DNA of 64,000 nt from Flavobacterium endoglycinae. Its GTDB lineage: Bacteria; Bacteroidota; Bacteroidia; Flavobacteriales; Flavobacteriaceae. Made by a program: the position numbers and the translations under genes. Location: positions 372,001 through 436,000 of the forward strand of contig NZ_CP071448.1 of the NCBI RefSeq assembly GCF_017352115.1, read 5' to 3'. The notes under the pieces were generated by a model that did not search any database, was not told the origin of the DNA, and worked only from the letters and a program-made list of their open reading frames with translations. How positions within the stretch are numbered: position 1 is the first letter of the stretch; each line of letters starts with the position of its first letter. Positions 10,143 through 19,420 of the stretch are shown piece by piece.

Positions 10143-11087
10143 ACGAACTGCTTTCATCCTGATTAAATGAAAAACAATTCAGTTTTAGGAATACTGATCT
10201 ACATCAATTTTCCAAGAGGAATGATTTGGGTTAATTTTCATAAAAGAAAATTTAAAGTTTGGAGGGTTTATATGTCGAAAATAATATTTAAGGCCTACCC
10301 ATTTTAAAAGTTGATTACTCTTCTAAAATTTCATCTGTTATAAAAACATCATGAATTAAATATTACTTGAATTTTTGTCAGGCAGAATGTAAACCTGATC
10401 ATTCAGCAACATCAACAGTATCGTATATAATACTTTTGAGGCTGAAATTTAAAAATGGATAACTTTTCAAAAAAGCTAATCATTATTGAAGGAAAATCAA
10501 AAGGAAGAAGAAATCTCGCTTTCTTCAAAATAATAAAAAATAAAGCTAGAATAATATGAAGAACTATTGCAAACTTGATAAAAAAAGTAACTTTCAGTTC
10601 CATAAGCAGGCGTTTTTAAGTTATTATTTAAAATCCGATTTAATTATAATGAATGCGTATATTTTATTTTTAGTAATAGTTAAAAACAAATCTGTTTATT
10701 GGGCGGAAAACTTTGTTTAACTTTTCTATTCTAAAATTAAAAAAAACAAAAAAATAAAACAAGTGTAATTTTCCTATATTTTTTTCATTTATAAAATCTC
10801 AAACAATCCAGAACCCCAGTAAATATAAGAAAAAACAGTAATTTTAAGCAGGAAAATAAAACGTAAAAAAATTACTAAAATTTTAGTTTTTTTATGTTAA
10901 AATTAATTTTTGAAAGTAAAATACTACAATAAAAAGAACTATAACGATTGATTTTTAACAGTTTTGTAAGAATAAAATGAAAATAGAATTCATTTTAAAC
11001 CAAAATCTTAAAATTTTGAATAAAAATAAAAAAACGAGTAGAAATACGGGCTTTAAAAAAGAAATAACTATAAACAAAAGTTAAAAA
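10143..11087. other. AT-rich intergenic region without a convincing gene
   Basis: This is nearly 1 kb of very AT-rich DNA between the adhesin upstream region and the terminator of the DUF6495 gene. The only open frame (10412-10603, minus, 63 codons) reads as low-complexity F/I/L/K residues expected from AT-rich noise. I see no tRNA, no clear hairpin terminator and no coding signal. It may hold long regulatory DNA for the adhesin or an unrecognised small RNA. Confidence 0.5.
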
Positions 11088-11131
11088 CACAAAAAAAGAT
11101 AAACAACTTAACACCAGTCGTTTATCTTTTT
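11088..11131 (-). terminator. Rho-independent terminator of the DUF6495 gene
   Basis: An 11-bp stem (AAAAGATAAAC at 11094-11104 pairing with 11120-11130) with a 15-nt loop is followed on the minus strand by a run of T. It sits 30 bp past the stop codon of the 11161-11634 gene. Confidence 0.8.
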
Positions 11132-11160
11132 ACTGTATTACTTAAGCTACAATTTTATAA

Positions 11161-11634
11161 TTAAGATTCTAAAATTGTATTTATTTGAGTGAATAATTGT
11201 CCGTCACTTAAAAAAGCGCCTTGCTTAATAAGTTCAAAAATAGAAACATTTCTTTCTTCAGTAAATACCTTTTTACCCACTTTCATTTCGATATTTTCTG
11301 TAAACATATTATCGCTCAGCCACTGCAAACCTTCTTTCGTTAAAAAGTCGGTTTCAGGAACTAATGACTTTAGCACTATAGATTGGACATAAGTATCAAA
11401 ACATTGAAATAAAAAAATATGATTTTTTGAAAAATGCTCCAAAAACTCAGCTCTTCCTAAAACGCCTTCCCATATTAAATCAGAAAAAATATCTAATTCC
11501 TGCTCTGCAACTTCAGGTTTATTTACTTTTAGTAAATCCCATTCTGCTTTATCAATTGCCTGTGTTGCTAAAAAACTGGCAAATTCATTATGCAGTTCAT
11601 CAAACTGTTCTTTTGTTAATCTTGCGTACTTCAT
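11161..11634 (-). CDS. DUF6495 family protein
   Basis: This is a 157-residue soluble protein without signal peptide or membrane segment. It is mostly helical and acidic, with the N-terminal pattern KYARLTKEQFDELHNEF and a conserved-looking centre ELDIFSDLIWEGVL. I recognise it as the Flavobacteriia-specific DUF6495 family, commonly found beside the rplI operon as here; its function is unknown. It starts at ATG (complement 11632-11634). A terminator follows at 11088-11131 and the rplI terminator lies upstream, so it is its own transcription unit. Confidence 0.75.
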   Translation of the reverse strand: MKYARLTKEQFDELHNEFASFLATQAIDKAEWDLLKVNKPEVAEQELDIFSDLIWEGVLGRAEFLEHFSKNHIFLFQCFDTYVQSIVLKSLVPETDFLTKEGLQWLSDNMFTENIEMKVGKKVFTEERNVSIFELIKQGAFLSDGQLFTQINTILES

Positions 11635-11712
11635 ATCATTGTGAGGACCGAATTTATCTCGTTCCTATTTATTAAAATTTAAAAGACTAGATTGCTTTGT
11701 GCAATGACATCA

Positions 11713-11742
11713 AAAAAAAATCCCGATTTGCATCGGGATTTT
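11713..11742 (-). terminator. Terminator of the rpsF-rpsR-rplI operon
   Basis: A 9-bp stem (AATCCCGAT at 11719-11727 pairing with 11732-11740, loop of 4) is followed on the minus strand by nine T. It lies 20 bp after the rplI stop codon. Confidence 0.88.
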
Positions 11743-11761
11743 AATATAGATTTTAAAACTA

Positions 11762-12202
11762 TTACTTTTCAGCAACAATTTCGTATGGTAATTCAACGAT
11801 TACATCTCTGTGTAAACGAACTGTAGCATTGTATTTTCCAATACGTTTTACAACACCGCTAGTGATGAATTTTCTATCGATAGCATTTCCAGATTTCTCT
11901 AAAGCTTCAGCGATATCGATGTTAGTGATAGAACCAAAAAGTTTCTCTCCACCAGCTTTTGCAGTAAGTTTAATTTCAAGAGCTTTTAAAGTTTCAGCTA
12001 ATGCTTTAGCATCAGCAACAATTTTCGCTTCTTTGTGTGCTCTTTGTTTTAGGTTTTCAGCTAAAACTTTTTTAGCAGAAGGAGTTGCTAAAGTAGCGAA
12101 TCCTTGAGGAATTAAAAAGTTACGTCCGTAACCTGGTTTTACAGATACTACATCATCTTTAAATCCTAAGTTTTGTACGTCTTGTTTTAAAATAAGTTCC
12201 AT
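11762..12202 (-). CDS. rplI: 50S ribosomal protein L9
   Basis: The product has 146 residues, the normal bacterial L9 length. The N-terminal domain begins MELILKQDVQNLGFKDDVVSVKPGYGRNFLIP, which contains the L9 signature GYGRNFLIP (split here: GYGRNF and LIPQGFA). A long connecting helix rich in A/K/E and a C-terminal rRNA-binding domain (GEKLFGSIT...HRDVIVELPYEI) follow. It binds domain V of 23S rRNA near the L1 stalk (family knowledge). It is the last gene of rpsF-rpsR-rplI, 65 bp after rpsR, and a strong terminator follows. Confidence 0.98.
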   Translation of the reverse strand: MELILKQDVQNLGFKDDVVSVKPGYGRNFLIPQGFATLATPSAKKVLAENLKQRAHKEAKIVADAKALAETLKALEIKLTAKAGGEKLFGSITNIDIAEALEKSGNAIDRKFITSGVVKRIGKYNATVRLHRDVIVELPYEIVAEK

Positions 12203-12267
12203 GTTGTTGTCCTTAAATTTTAGAAGTTAGGTTCTGCATAACAGAAACCAGCGACTAGAGTTTTTAA

Positions 12268-12564
12268 TTATTTTAATAAATCGGCCACGTATGGCATTAA
12301 AGCTAAGTGACGAGCTCTTTTTACAGCTACAGAAACTTTTCTTTGGTATTTTAATGAAGTTCCAGTTAAACGACGAGGAAGAATTTTTCCTTGCTCATTA
12401 ACGAATTTCAATAAGAAATCAGCATCTTTATAATCGATGTATTTGATTCCTGATTTTTTGAAACGGCAATACTTTTTAGTTTTGTTAGTTTCAATGTTTA
12501 AAGGCGTTAAATATCTGATATCTCCGTCTTTTTTTCCTTTTGCAGATTGTTCGATTGTAGACAT
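12268..12564 (-). CDS. rpsR: 30S ribosomal protein S18
   Basis: This is a 98-residue S18 with a Bacteroidota-style N-terminal extension (about 20 residues). The core [20 protein letters not shown] and [20 protein letters not shown] carry the typical S18 signature with its basic RNA-binding face. It pairs with S6 on the platform of the 30S subunit. The gene starts 5 bp after rpsF stops, consistent with translational coupling. Confidence 0.98.
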
Positions 12565-12569
12565 AATAA

Positions 12570-12911
12570 TTACGCTTTAGTAGATTTTAATTTTGCTCTT
12601 CTTCTCTCAGCCCATGAAATAGCATGTTTATCTAAACTTACAGTTAAGAAACGCATAACTCTTTCATCACGTCTGAATTCAGTTTCAAAAGCTACAAGAA
12701 CTTCTCCAGCTACTTTGAATTCGAATAAATGGTAAAAACCACTTTTTTTGTTTTGGATTTCGTAAGCCATTTTTTTAAGACCCCAATCCTCTTTCGATAC
12801 CATTTCAGCTCCTCTACTAGTAAGAAATTCTTCAAATTTCGTTACTGTTTCCTTCACCTGAACCTCAGATAAAACGGGATTTAAAATGAAAACAGTTTCA
12901 TAATGATTCAT
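12570..12911 (-). CDS. rpsF: 30S ribosomal protein S6
   Basis: The product is a 113-residue S6 starting [21 protein letters not shown]. It has the conserved central [20 protein letters not shown] strand-helix pattern and the [10 protein letters not shown] strand. S6 binds S18 and 16S rRNA in the central domain of the small subunit. It is the first gene of the operon. The TACTTTTG box (12943-12950) lies about 30 bp upstream of the ATG, supporting this start and a short leader. I see no room for an S6:S18 leader structure. Confidence 0.98.
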   Translation of the reverse strand: MNHYETVFILNPVLSEVQVKETVTKFEEFLTSRGAEMVSKEDWGLKKMAYEIQNKKSGFYHLFEFKVAGEVLVAFETEFRRDERVMRFLTVSLDKHAISWAERRRAKLKSTKA

Positions 12912-12942
12912 AAATAAAAAATTTATTTGTTAAAATTGGGTG

Positions 12943-12972
12943 CAAAAGTAATCATTTAATTTATATATCCAA
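12943..12972 (-). promoter_or_regulatory. Promoter of the rpsF operon (TTG-N19-TACTTTTG)
   Basis: On the minus strand TTG (complement of 12970-12972), a 19-bp spacer and TACTTTTG (complement of 12943-12950) match the Bacteroidota -33/-7 consensus. The box lies about 30 bp before the rpsF ATG. Confidence 0.75.
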
Positions 12973-13087
12973 CACATTTCTCCTTTTATTCGTTTAAAAA
13001 CAAAAAATCGCCGTCGATTTTAGTTTTTTCTATAAAAAAACAATACATTTACTACTGCTATCCTGAATTTATATAATTTTAAATGTT

Positions 13088-13786
13088 ATGAAACTAAACT
13101 GTGTTGTTGTAGATGATAGTTCTATACAGAGGACAATTATTGCAAAATTAGTTAATAATCACCCAGGTTTGCACTTAATCGGGGACTTTTCTAATGCAAT
13201 AGAAGCAAAAAGTTGTATCTCATTAAATAATATCGATTTAATATTTCTTGATATAGAAATGCCTGTTATTAACGGTTTTGACTTCCTTGATGGTTTAAAA
13301 TCAAAACCGCAGATTATATTCATTACTTCTAAAGCCGAATATGCTTTAAAAGCTTTCGACTATGATGCCACTGATTACCTGCAAAAACCAATTGCGGTCG
13401 ATCGTTTTAATGCTTCTGTAAAAAGAGCTATTGATATGCACCTTCTTAAAAAAGAAGTAAAAGAAGAAGAAGGCGAACATATTTTCATTAAAAGTAACCT
13501 TAAAAAACTAAAAATCTTTACAGCAAAAATCAAATGGATCGAAGCTTTTGGGGATTACGTAAGAGTGGTTACCGAAGATGATAGTAATTTGGTGCTTTCG
13601 ACCATGAAATCATTTGAAAATGATTTATCGAAAGACAAATTCATTCGTGTTCACAAATCCTATATTATTAATATCGATAAAGTAGAACGCTTTAACAGCA
13701 AATTTGCCGAAATCGGAATTACCAAAATTCCGCTTAGCCGAAACAAAAAAGAAGATTTAGTAAAAGCATTGTCAACGTCGTCTTAA
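13088..13786 (+). CDS. LytTR-family response regulator
   Basis: This is a 232-residue, two-domain transcription factor. The receiver domain (about 1-120) shows the acidic pair DD at 9-10, phosphoacceptor D55 in LIFLDIEMP, and K100 in DYLQKP. The LytTR DNA-binding domain (about 130-232) has the typical IKWIEAFGDYVRV and FIRVHKSYIINIDKV motifs. No histidine kinase gene lies nearby, so it is an orphan; its partner and targets are unknown. It converges with priA: the two stop codons abut at 13786/13787 with no terminator between them, so antisense transcripts are likely. Codon use looks like that of its neighbours. Confidence 0.93.
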   Translation: MKLNCVVVDDSSIQRTIIAKLVNNHPGLHLIGDFSNAIEAKSCISLNNIDLIFLDIEMPVINGFDFLDGLKSKPQIIFITSKAEYALKAFDYDATDYLQKPIAVDRFNASVKRAIDMHLLKKEVKEEEGEHIFIKSNLKKLKIFTAKIKWIEAFGDYVRVVTEDDSNLVLSTMKSFENDLSKDKFIRVHKSYIINIDKVERFNSKFAEIGITKIPLSRNKKEDLVKALSTSS

Positions 13787-16237
13787 TTAATAAAAATCGA
13801 CGTTTACAACCACTTTTACAGCTCTGTATTGAGCCACAGCCTCAAAACTATTCAGCATTTTCTGAATAGTTTTTTTAGTATTACCTAAATGCAGGTTCTG
13901 AGGAATCTTAATTAAAATAGTCCTTATATATTCGTTTCGTATTCTGCTTATTGCAGGTTCTTCAGGTCCTAAAACCGGCATTCCTAAGTTCTGGCTTAAA
14001 ACCTGATACAGCCACATCGATCCTTCTTTTAATTTCTCATAATCACGATGTTTTAAGGTCAGTTTTATAATCCTAAAATAAGGTGGATATCTATAAATCT
14101 GTCTATCATACAACTGTTCCTTGTACATACCTATATAATTATGGTTTGTAACCTGCTGGATTGTGTTGTGGTTTGGATTGTAGGTTTGAATAACTACTTT
14201 CCCTTGTTTTTCTGATCTTCCAGCTCTTCCCGCCACTTGTGTCATCATCTGAAAACTGCGCTCAAAAGCTCTAAAATCAGGGTGATGCAGCATATTATCT
14301 GCATTCATAATTCCGACCAGACTTACATTATCAAAATCAAGACCTTTTGCCAGCATTTGTGTGCCGACCAAAATATCAATTTCTCTGTTTTTAAAAGTAT
14401 CGATAATCTTTTCAAAACCAAATTTGCCTCGCGTTGTATCTTGATCCATACGAGCAGTTTTCGCCTTAGGAAAAAGCACAGCAAGCTCCTGCTCTATCTG
14501 CTCTGTACCAAAACCTTTTGTCGTTAAATCGATACTGGAACAACTATGACAATTAGTTGGTTTTGCAATAGAATATCCACAATAATGACAACGAAGCTGG
14601 TTTTTAAATTTATGATATGTCAAACTCACATCACATTGCTGGCAATGAGGGACGTGCCCGCAAGTAAGGCATTCTATAATAGGAGAATATCCTCTCCTAT
14701 TTTGAAACAGTATCACCTGCTCACCTAATGACAATGCTTCGGCAATTTCTTCTATTAAAAGATCACTAAAATGCCCTGTCATTCTTTTTCTGAAGTGCTT
14801 ATCTTTTAAATCAACCAAAACAATTTCAGGCATACGAACGTTTTTATAACGTTCTGAAAGTGTTACCAAACCGTATTTATCAGTCTGGGTATTAAAATAA
14901 GTTTCTATACTTGGTGTTGCAGAACCTAATAAAACTTTGGCATCATGGTAATTTGCCAAAACTATCGCTGCATCTCTTGCATGGTATCTTGGCGCTGGAT
15001 CGGTTTGTTTAAAAGTCTGCTCATGTTCTTCATCTACAATTAACAATCCCAGATCTTTAAACGGCAGAAATAAAGCCGACCTCGCTCCTATTACAATTTG
15101 AGCTTTTTCAGAATTTTCGAGTGTCTGTTTCCAAACCTCAACTCTTTCATTATTACTGTATTTCGAATGAAAAACGGCTACTTTATCACCAAAATGAAGA
15201 CGCAGACGCGAAACCAATTGTGTAGTAAGTGCAATTTCAGGAAGCAGATACAAAACCTGTCTTCCTGTCTGCAGATATTCTTCAATTAATTTTATATAGA
15301 TTTCGGTTTTTCCACTCGAAGTTACACCATGAAGCAGGCAAACTTCTTTTTCAGCAAAACTGTTTTTTATTGCTTTAAACGCATTTTCCTGAGCATCGCT
15401 TAATTGGAGTTCTTTTTCTGATTTTTCTCCATTAAAACTAACCCTGTCGTGCTGTAAAAAATACTCTTCGAAAATTTCTTTTTCAATTAAAGCTTTTATA
15501 GTGGCCGGAGTCGCATTTGAAGCTTCAGTTAGATTCTTTACAGTAATTGGTTTCTTTTCAGAAGCGCTAAGCTGAAAATACGTTAGAACAATTTCCTTTT
15601 GCTTATTAGCACTTTTTAAAACCTCAAGCAGTTCCTGTAAACCAGTATCAGATTCATACTTAGTATGCAATTTCACGTAACGCACTAATTTAGGCTTGTA
15701 TGTCTCTTTTATTTCTTCTTCCAAAACAATAATATCTTTAGATATCATTTTTTGAAGAATTGGAAAGATATTCTTTTTATTCAGAATCGAAACAATATCC
15801 TGAACTCTCAAAGAACTCTGATGCTGCAGGGCTTCATAAATTAAAAATTCATCATCGGCAAGTTCAGAATCATTTACAAGAGTATCGGGTTTTGTTGTGA
15901 CAATAGTTTCACTTTCTAGCAATAAACCTGTTGGAAAAGCACCACGATAGACATCACCAATACTGCACATATAATAATTAGCGATCCAAAGCCAATGTTT
16001 AATTTGCTCTGCAGTTGCTATTGGTTTTTCATCAATAATCTGATGAATTTCTTTAGCATCATATAATGTAGGTGCATTTTGATGAATATCTAATACCAAT
16101 GCTGTGTACATTTTACTTTTACCAAAAGGCACTACAACGCGCATTCCTTTCTTTATGAAATGAAATTCAGCTTCAGAAACACGGTATGTAAATGTTTTAG
16201 CTAACGAAAGCGGTAAAATGACTTCAATAAAATGCAT
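13787..16237 (-). CDS. priA: Primosomal protein N' (replication-restart helicase PriA)
   Basis: This is an 816-residue SF2 helicase that reloads the replisome at stalled forks. An N-terminal 3'-DNA-binding domain comes first. Walker A GVTSSGKT (about 304-311) and DEEH (402-405) follow. Eight zinc-ligand cysteines (523, 526, 532, 535, 550, 553, 563, 566) are inserted between the helicase lobes, and motif VI is QVAGRAGR. All catalytic elements are intact. The start is ATG at complement 16235-16237; a TTG one codon upstream is possible but less likely. The gene sits 30 bp behind the metallo-beta-lactamase gene at the end of a minus-strand run beginning at nadC or yihY. Confidence 0.97.
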   Translation of the reverse strand: MHFIEVILPLSLAKTFTYRVSEAEFHFIKKGMRVVVPFGKSKMYTALVLDIHQNAPTLYDAKEIHQIIDEKPIATAEQIKHWLWIANYYMCSIGDVYRGAFPTGLLLESETIVTTKPDTLVNDSELADDEFLIYEALQHQSSLRVQDIVSILNKKNIFPILQKMISKDIIVLEEEIKETYKPKLVRYVKLHTKYESDTGLQELLEVLKSANKQKEIVLTYFQLSASEKKPITVKNLTEASNATPATIKALIEKEIFEEYFLQHDRVSFNGEKSEKELQLSDAQENAFKAIKNSFAEKEVCLLHGVTSSGKTEIYIKLIEEYLQTGRQVLYLLPEIALTTQLVSRLRLHFGDKVAVFHSKYSNNERVEVWKQTLENSEKAQIVIGARSALFLPFKDLGLLIVDEEHEQTFKQTDPAPRYHARDAAIVLANYHDAKVLLGSATPSIETYFNTQTDKYGLVTLSERYKNVRMPEIVLVDLKDKHFRKRMTGHFSDLLIEEIAEALSLGEQVILFQNRRGYSPIIECLTCGHVPHCQQCDVSLTYHKFKNQLRCHYCGYSIAKPTNCHSCSSIDLTTKGFGTEQIEQELAVLFPKAKTARMDQDTTRGKFGFEKIIDTFKNREIDILVGTQMLAKGLDFDNVSLVGIMNADNMLHHPDFRAFERSFQMMTQVAGRAGRSEKQGKVVIQTYNPNHNTIQQVTNHNYIGMYKEQLYDRQIYRYPPYFRIIKLTLKHRDYEKLKEGSMWLYQVLSQNLGMPVLGPEEPAISRIRNEYIRTILIKIPQNLHLGNTKKTIQKMLNSFEAVAQYRAVKVVVNVDFY

Positions 16238-16267
16238 CAAATGGTGGTATATGAACAGGCAAAAATA

Positions 16268-17023
16268 TTACTTTCCAGTTTTTGGGGAACCCTTTTTTGA
16301 AAGATTATAATCCTGAACCAATTTTAAGGTATGATTTATAGACTTACTGGTTGTTCCGCCTTCATGTCCCGGAATAACATATTTCGGATTCTTGAATTTA
16401 TACCGAACTTTTTTAATTGATTTTTCCCATTCTTTCACATCAGAATCACCCAAATACCCCAAATCTTCGGCTTCGGCACTTTTTATAAAACAAGCTCCGT
16501 ACAATATTTTCTCTTTATTAAACCAAACCACAATATTATCTGGCGCATGTCCTTTTCCTGGATAATACACTTCAAATTTATGATTTCCAACTGTAAATGT
16601 GGTATCGTTTGGAAGTACAAATTCAGCTCTTGGTTCTTTTTTTTCTTTAAGGATTTTGTCAGTTAAATTTCCTGAATAAGTTTTGATTCCTTTTTTTCTA
16701 TAAAAATCCAATCCGCCAGCACGATCGTCATGCGAATGCGTCGCAAAAACCATAACAATATCTTTATTGTGTTTTGTTTTTATACTGTCGATTAAAGGTT
16801 CAAACTGTGTTTTATCCCATGGAGCATCAAAAAGCACAACCCCTTTATCTGTAACCAGATACAGAGCATTGGCAGAAATTTTCACTCCATTATAATCATT
16901 ATAGGTTTTATAAACATAAAAGTCACCCGTAAGATGACTTATTTGTAATGGCGAATTCTTAGACTGTGCAAAGCTATTTGAAGCAATGACCAGAAATAAA
17001 ATTATCGATACTAATTTTCGCAT
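16268..17023 (-). CDS. bla: Subclass B1 metallo-beta-lactamase
   Basis: The product is a 251-residue exported zinc hydrolase that opens beta-lactam rings, including carbapenems in this subclass. The signal peptide covers residues 1-19 (cut before Q20). Zinc site 1 ligands are H96, H98 and H159; zinc site 2 ligands are D100, C178 and H220 (motifs THSHDDRAGG, GKGHAPDN, YGACFIKS, PGHEGG). This is the full B1 set, most like the chromosomal enzymes of Flavobacterium and Chryseobacterium (JOHN/IND type). It lies between DUF2147 (14 bp) and priA (30 bp) on one strand with no mobile element near, so it looks intrinsic. I see no dedicated regulator (no ampR-like gene). Confidence 0.93.
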   Translation of the reverse strand: MRKLVSIILFLVIASNSFAQSKNSPLQISHLTGDFYVYKTYNDYNGVKISANALYLVTDKGVVLFDAPWDKTQFEPLIDSIKTKHNKDIVMVFATHSHDDRAGGLDFYRKKGIKTYSGNLTDKILKEKKEPRAEFVLPNDTTFTVGNHKFEVYYPGKGHAPDNIVVWFNKEKILYGACFIKSAEAEDLGYLGDSDVKEWEKSIKKVRYKFKNPKYVIPGHEGGTTSKSINHTLKLVQDYNLSKKGSPKTGK

Positions 17024-17037
17024 TAGTTGTTATAAAT

Positions 17038-17466
17038 TTAATTTTTTACTCTTGTCCAGTATTGGGTTCTTCCCATTAAAGAAATTCCGATATATCCACG
17101 AAGTTTTAGTTTATCAGCAGACTCTAATGAAATATAGCATTTGTATTTTTTGCCATTTGTAGGATCCAAAATAGTTCCTCCATTGTATTCTGATCCGTCT
17201 TTTTTAAGACCGTTAATGATAACCATTCCTAAAATTGGCTTATTTTTTTCTGCTCCTTCGCATTTTACACAAACGTCTTTTTTATGGCTTTCACGTGTAA
17301 TTTCTACCACTTTACCATAAATTTTTCCTGACTTTTCATAGATCTCTACTACAGACTTTGCTTCTCCTGTTTCATCATCGATTGTTTTCCATTTTCCAAT
17401 TACACTTTGGCTTTGCATGGTCAAGGCAAAGAAGAACACTCCGATAGTTAGCATCAAATTTTTCAT
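17038..17466 (-). CDS. DUF2147 domain-containing secreted protein
   Basis: This is a 142-residue protein with a signal peptide (MKNLMLTIGVFFFALTMQSQ). The DUF2147 pattern follows: GKWKTIDDETGEAKSVVEIY, then GGTILDPTNGKKYKCYI, then LRGYIGISLMGRTQYWTRV. The family forms a small beta-barrel of the lipocalin or fatty-acid-binding style and its function is unknown. A CVKC pair could bind metal or form a disulfide. It sits 1 bp after yihY and 14 bp before the beta-lactamase gene, so it is almost certainly cotranscribed. Confidence 0.88.
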   Translation of the reverse strand: MKNLMLTIGVFFFALTMQSQSVIGKWKTIDDETGEAKSVVEIYEKSGKIYGKVVEITRESHKKDVCVKCEGAEKNKPILGMVIINGLKKDGSEYNGGTILDPTNGKKYKCYISLESADKLKLRGYIGISLMGRTQYWTRVKN

Positions 17467-17467
17467 A

Positions 17468-18391
17468 TTATTTTTCTTTTTTTTGTTTTAATTTTCTGAT
17501 AGAAGCGTTCAATTCGAACCCTAAAAGCAGAATCATACAGTTTATCCAAATATAAAACATTAGAATTAATAATGTCCCAATAGAACCATAAAGTTCATTA
17601 TATTTTGAAAATTTTATAACCCAAATCCCAAAAAAGAACGAAGATATAACAAATAAGACTGTGGTAAAAACAGATCCAATGCTTATAAAAGGCACTTTAT
17701 TATATTGTTTTGTACCATAACGCAATAATATTGAAGATGTTATCAAAATCATTAAAACCACAAACAAATATCGTCCCAAAATAATCAGCGGAATGCGATC
17801 ACTTAGAACATCCTGAATGATTGTTTTTTGAATAAATACCTCAAAAACGACAATTATTGCTACTGTCACAAACAATATAAAAGTCATTATTAAGGAAATT
17901 GCGAGCGCAACCAGATATTGCCTGAAGAAACCACGTTTATCAAAAACGTGTTTAGAAGATTCGAAACCGCTCAGGATTCCGTTAATTCCGTTCGCCATTA
18001 AAAAAATCGAAAGCAAAAATCCCGATGATAATAAGCCCGAATGACTATTATTTAAAATATCACTGATGATTTTACTAATGGCATCAAAAGTATTTGGCGG
18101 TACATTCTGCTGCACAAATTGCAGGAAGTCATCTTGAAAATTTTCTATCGGAATGTACGGAATCAAGTTTAAAATAAAGAGTGCAAAAGGAAATAAAGCC
18201 ATGAAAAAGCTAAAAGAAACTGCGCTGGCATGATATGAAAATGCACCTTCAAGAATTCCTAAAGTATACATTTCGAGTAAATCATACAGCGAAAAGCCTT
18301 CCAGCCAAGGTAGTTTTATTCTTTTAAAAAGTCGGGCTATAGAACGAACCACAGGTATTTTCTCAATCCGATCTTCTATCTCTTTCGACAT
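17468..18391 (-). CDS. YihY/BrkB family inner-membrane protein
   Basis: The product has 307 residues with six predicted membrane helices (clusters near residues 45-70, 125-150, 160-190, 205-225, 235-260 and 270-295). It carries the family motif HASAVSFSFFMALFPFALFI after the first cytoplasmic stretch. The family was once called ribonuclease BN in error; it is a membrane protein of uncertain transport or envelope role. It lies 77 bp after nadC and 1 bp before DUF2147. Confidence 0.92.
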   Translation of the reverse strand: MSKEIEDRIEKIPVVRSIARLFKRIKLPWLEGFSLYDLLEMYTLGILEGAFSYHASAVSFSFFMALFPFALFILNLIPYIPIENFQDDFLQFVQQNVPPNTFDAISKIISDILNNSHSGLLSSGFLLSIFLMANGINGILSGFESSKHVFDKRGFFRQYLVALAISLIMTFILFVTVAIIVVFEVFIQKTIIQDVLSDRIPLIILGRYLFVVLMILITSSILLRYGTKQYNKVPFISIGSVFTTVLFVISSFFFGIWVIKFSKYNELYGSIGTLLILMFYIWINCMILLLGFELNASIRKLKQKKEK

Positions 18392-18468
18392 ATTTTTTGA
18401 TTTTAGATTGTTGAGTTTGGATTATATAAATCAACTCATAAATGTATAACTCAAAATTTATAGCTCCA

Positions 18469-19326
18469 TTAAAAAGCCTTTAAACTCAAATCCATGTTGT
18501 AAACAGAATGCGTTAAAGCTCCTGATGAAATATAATTTACTCCGCATAAAGCATATTCGCGGATGGTTTTTTCGTTGATATTTCCTGAAGATTCCGTCTG
18601 GCATTTATTGCCAATCAATTCTACAGCAGTTTTAGTATCTTCATAATTAAAATTATCAATCAGGATTCTGTGGACGCCTTCGCTTTGCAAAATCTCTCTG
18701 ATTTCGTCTAAATTTCGAGCTTCAACAATAATTTTTAAATCCAGATTGTTTTCTTTTAAATATTCTTTTGTTTTAGCAATGGCACGTGTAATTCCACCTG
18801 CAAAGTCAATATGATTGTCTTTTAACATTACCATATCGTAAAGCGCAAAACGATGGTTCTCTCCTCCACCAATTTTTACAGCCCATTTTTCTGCAGCTCT
18901 GAAATTTGGAGTGGTTTTACGAGTATCCAATATTTTGGCTCCAGTTCCTTCCAAAAGCTGTACGTATTGATTGGTTTTAGTAGCAATTGCAGACATTCTC
19001 TGCATCGTATTCAAAACTACTCTTTCGGCTTTTAAAATAGATTGTGAACTTCCAGAAACTTCAAAAACAACTTCGCCATATTCTACATTCGTTCCATCTT
19101 CAATAAAAGTTTTTACTTTCAATTTTGGATCTACATATTCAAATATCATTTTGGCAAGTTCAACACCAGCAATTATTCCTTGGTCTTTTACCAATAATTT
19201 TGCCTGACCGTGAGCGGTATCAGGAATACAGGCCAGCGAACTATAATCGCCTGTACCAACATCTTCTCTTATGGCATTGCTTATCAAAAGTTGTAATTCT
19301 GCTTGAAATTGAGCTTCGCTTATCAT
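18469..19326 (-). CDS. nadC: Nicotinate-nucleotide pyrophosphorylase (quinolinate phosphoribosyltransferase)
   Basis: This is a 285-residue enzyme converting quinolinate and PRPP to nicotinate mononucleotide, CO2 and PPi in NAD synthesis. Conserved segments are the REDVGTGDYSS start, LNTMQRMSAIAT, LDTRKTTPNFR with AEKWAVKIGGGENHR (substrate-binding R/K/H residues), and EARNLDEIREIL with a C-terminal GVNYISSGALTHS phosphate-binding loop. nadA and nadB are not in the window. It is the first gene of the minus-strand run toward priA. It diverges from alkC, with a 33-bp-armed inverted repeat between them. Confidence 0.97.
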   Translation of the reverse strand: MISEAQFQAELQLLISNAIREDVGTGDYSSLACIPDTAHGQAKLLVKDQGIIAGVELAKMIFEYVDPKLKVKTFIEDGTNVEYGEVVFEVSGSSQSILKAERVVLNTMQRMSAIATKTNQYVQLLEGTGAKILDTRKTTPNFRAAEKWAVKIGGGENHRFALYDMVMLKDNHIDFAGGITRAIAKTKEYLKENNLDLKIIVEARNLDEIREILQSEGVHRILIDNFNYEDTKTAVELIGNKCQTESSGNINEKTIREYALCGVNYISSGALTHSVYNMDLSLKAF

Positions 19327-19420
19327 TTTTCTATTTTTAATAATATGCTAAATTAGGACATATTTTATGGATTTAAAAGTTTCCTTTCTGCGAAAAGTAT
19401 TTTAAAACATTAAAATTTTC

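Noticed and set aside
10412..10603. 63-codon minus-strand open frame
   Set aside because: Low-complexity F/I/L/K composition in very AT-rich DNA, no promoter, no family.
13005..13020. Short hairpin AAATCG-CCGT-CGATTT upstream of the LytTR gene
   Set aside because: A six-bp AT-rich stem with no terminator tail or conserved riboswitch pattern; too weak to annotate.
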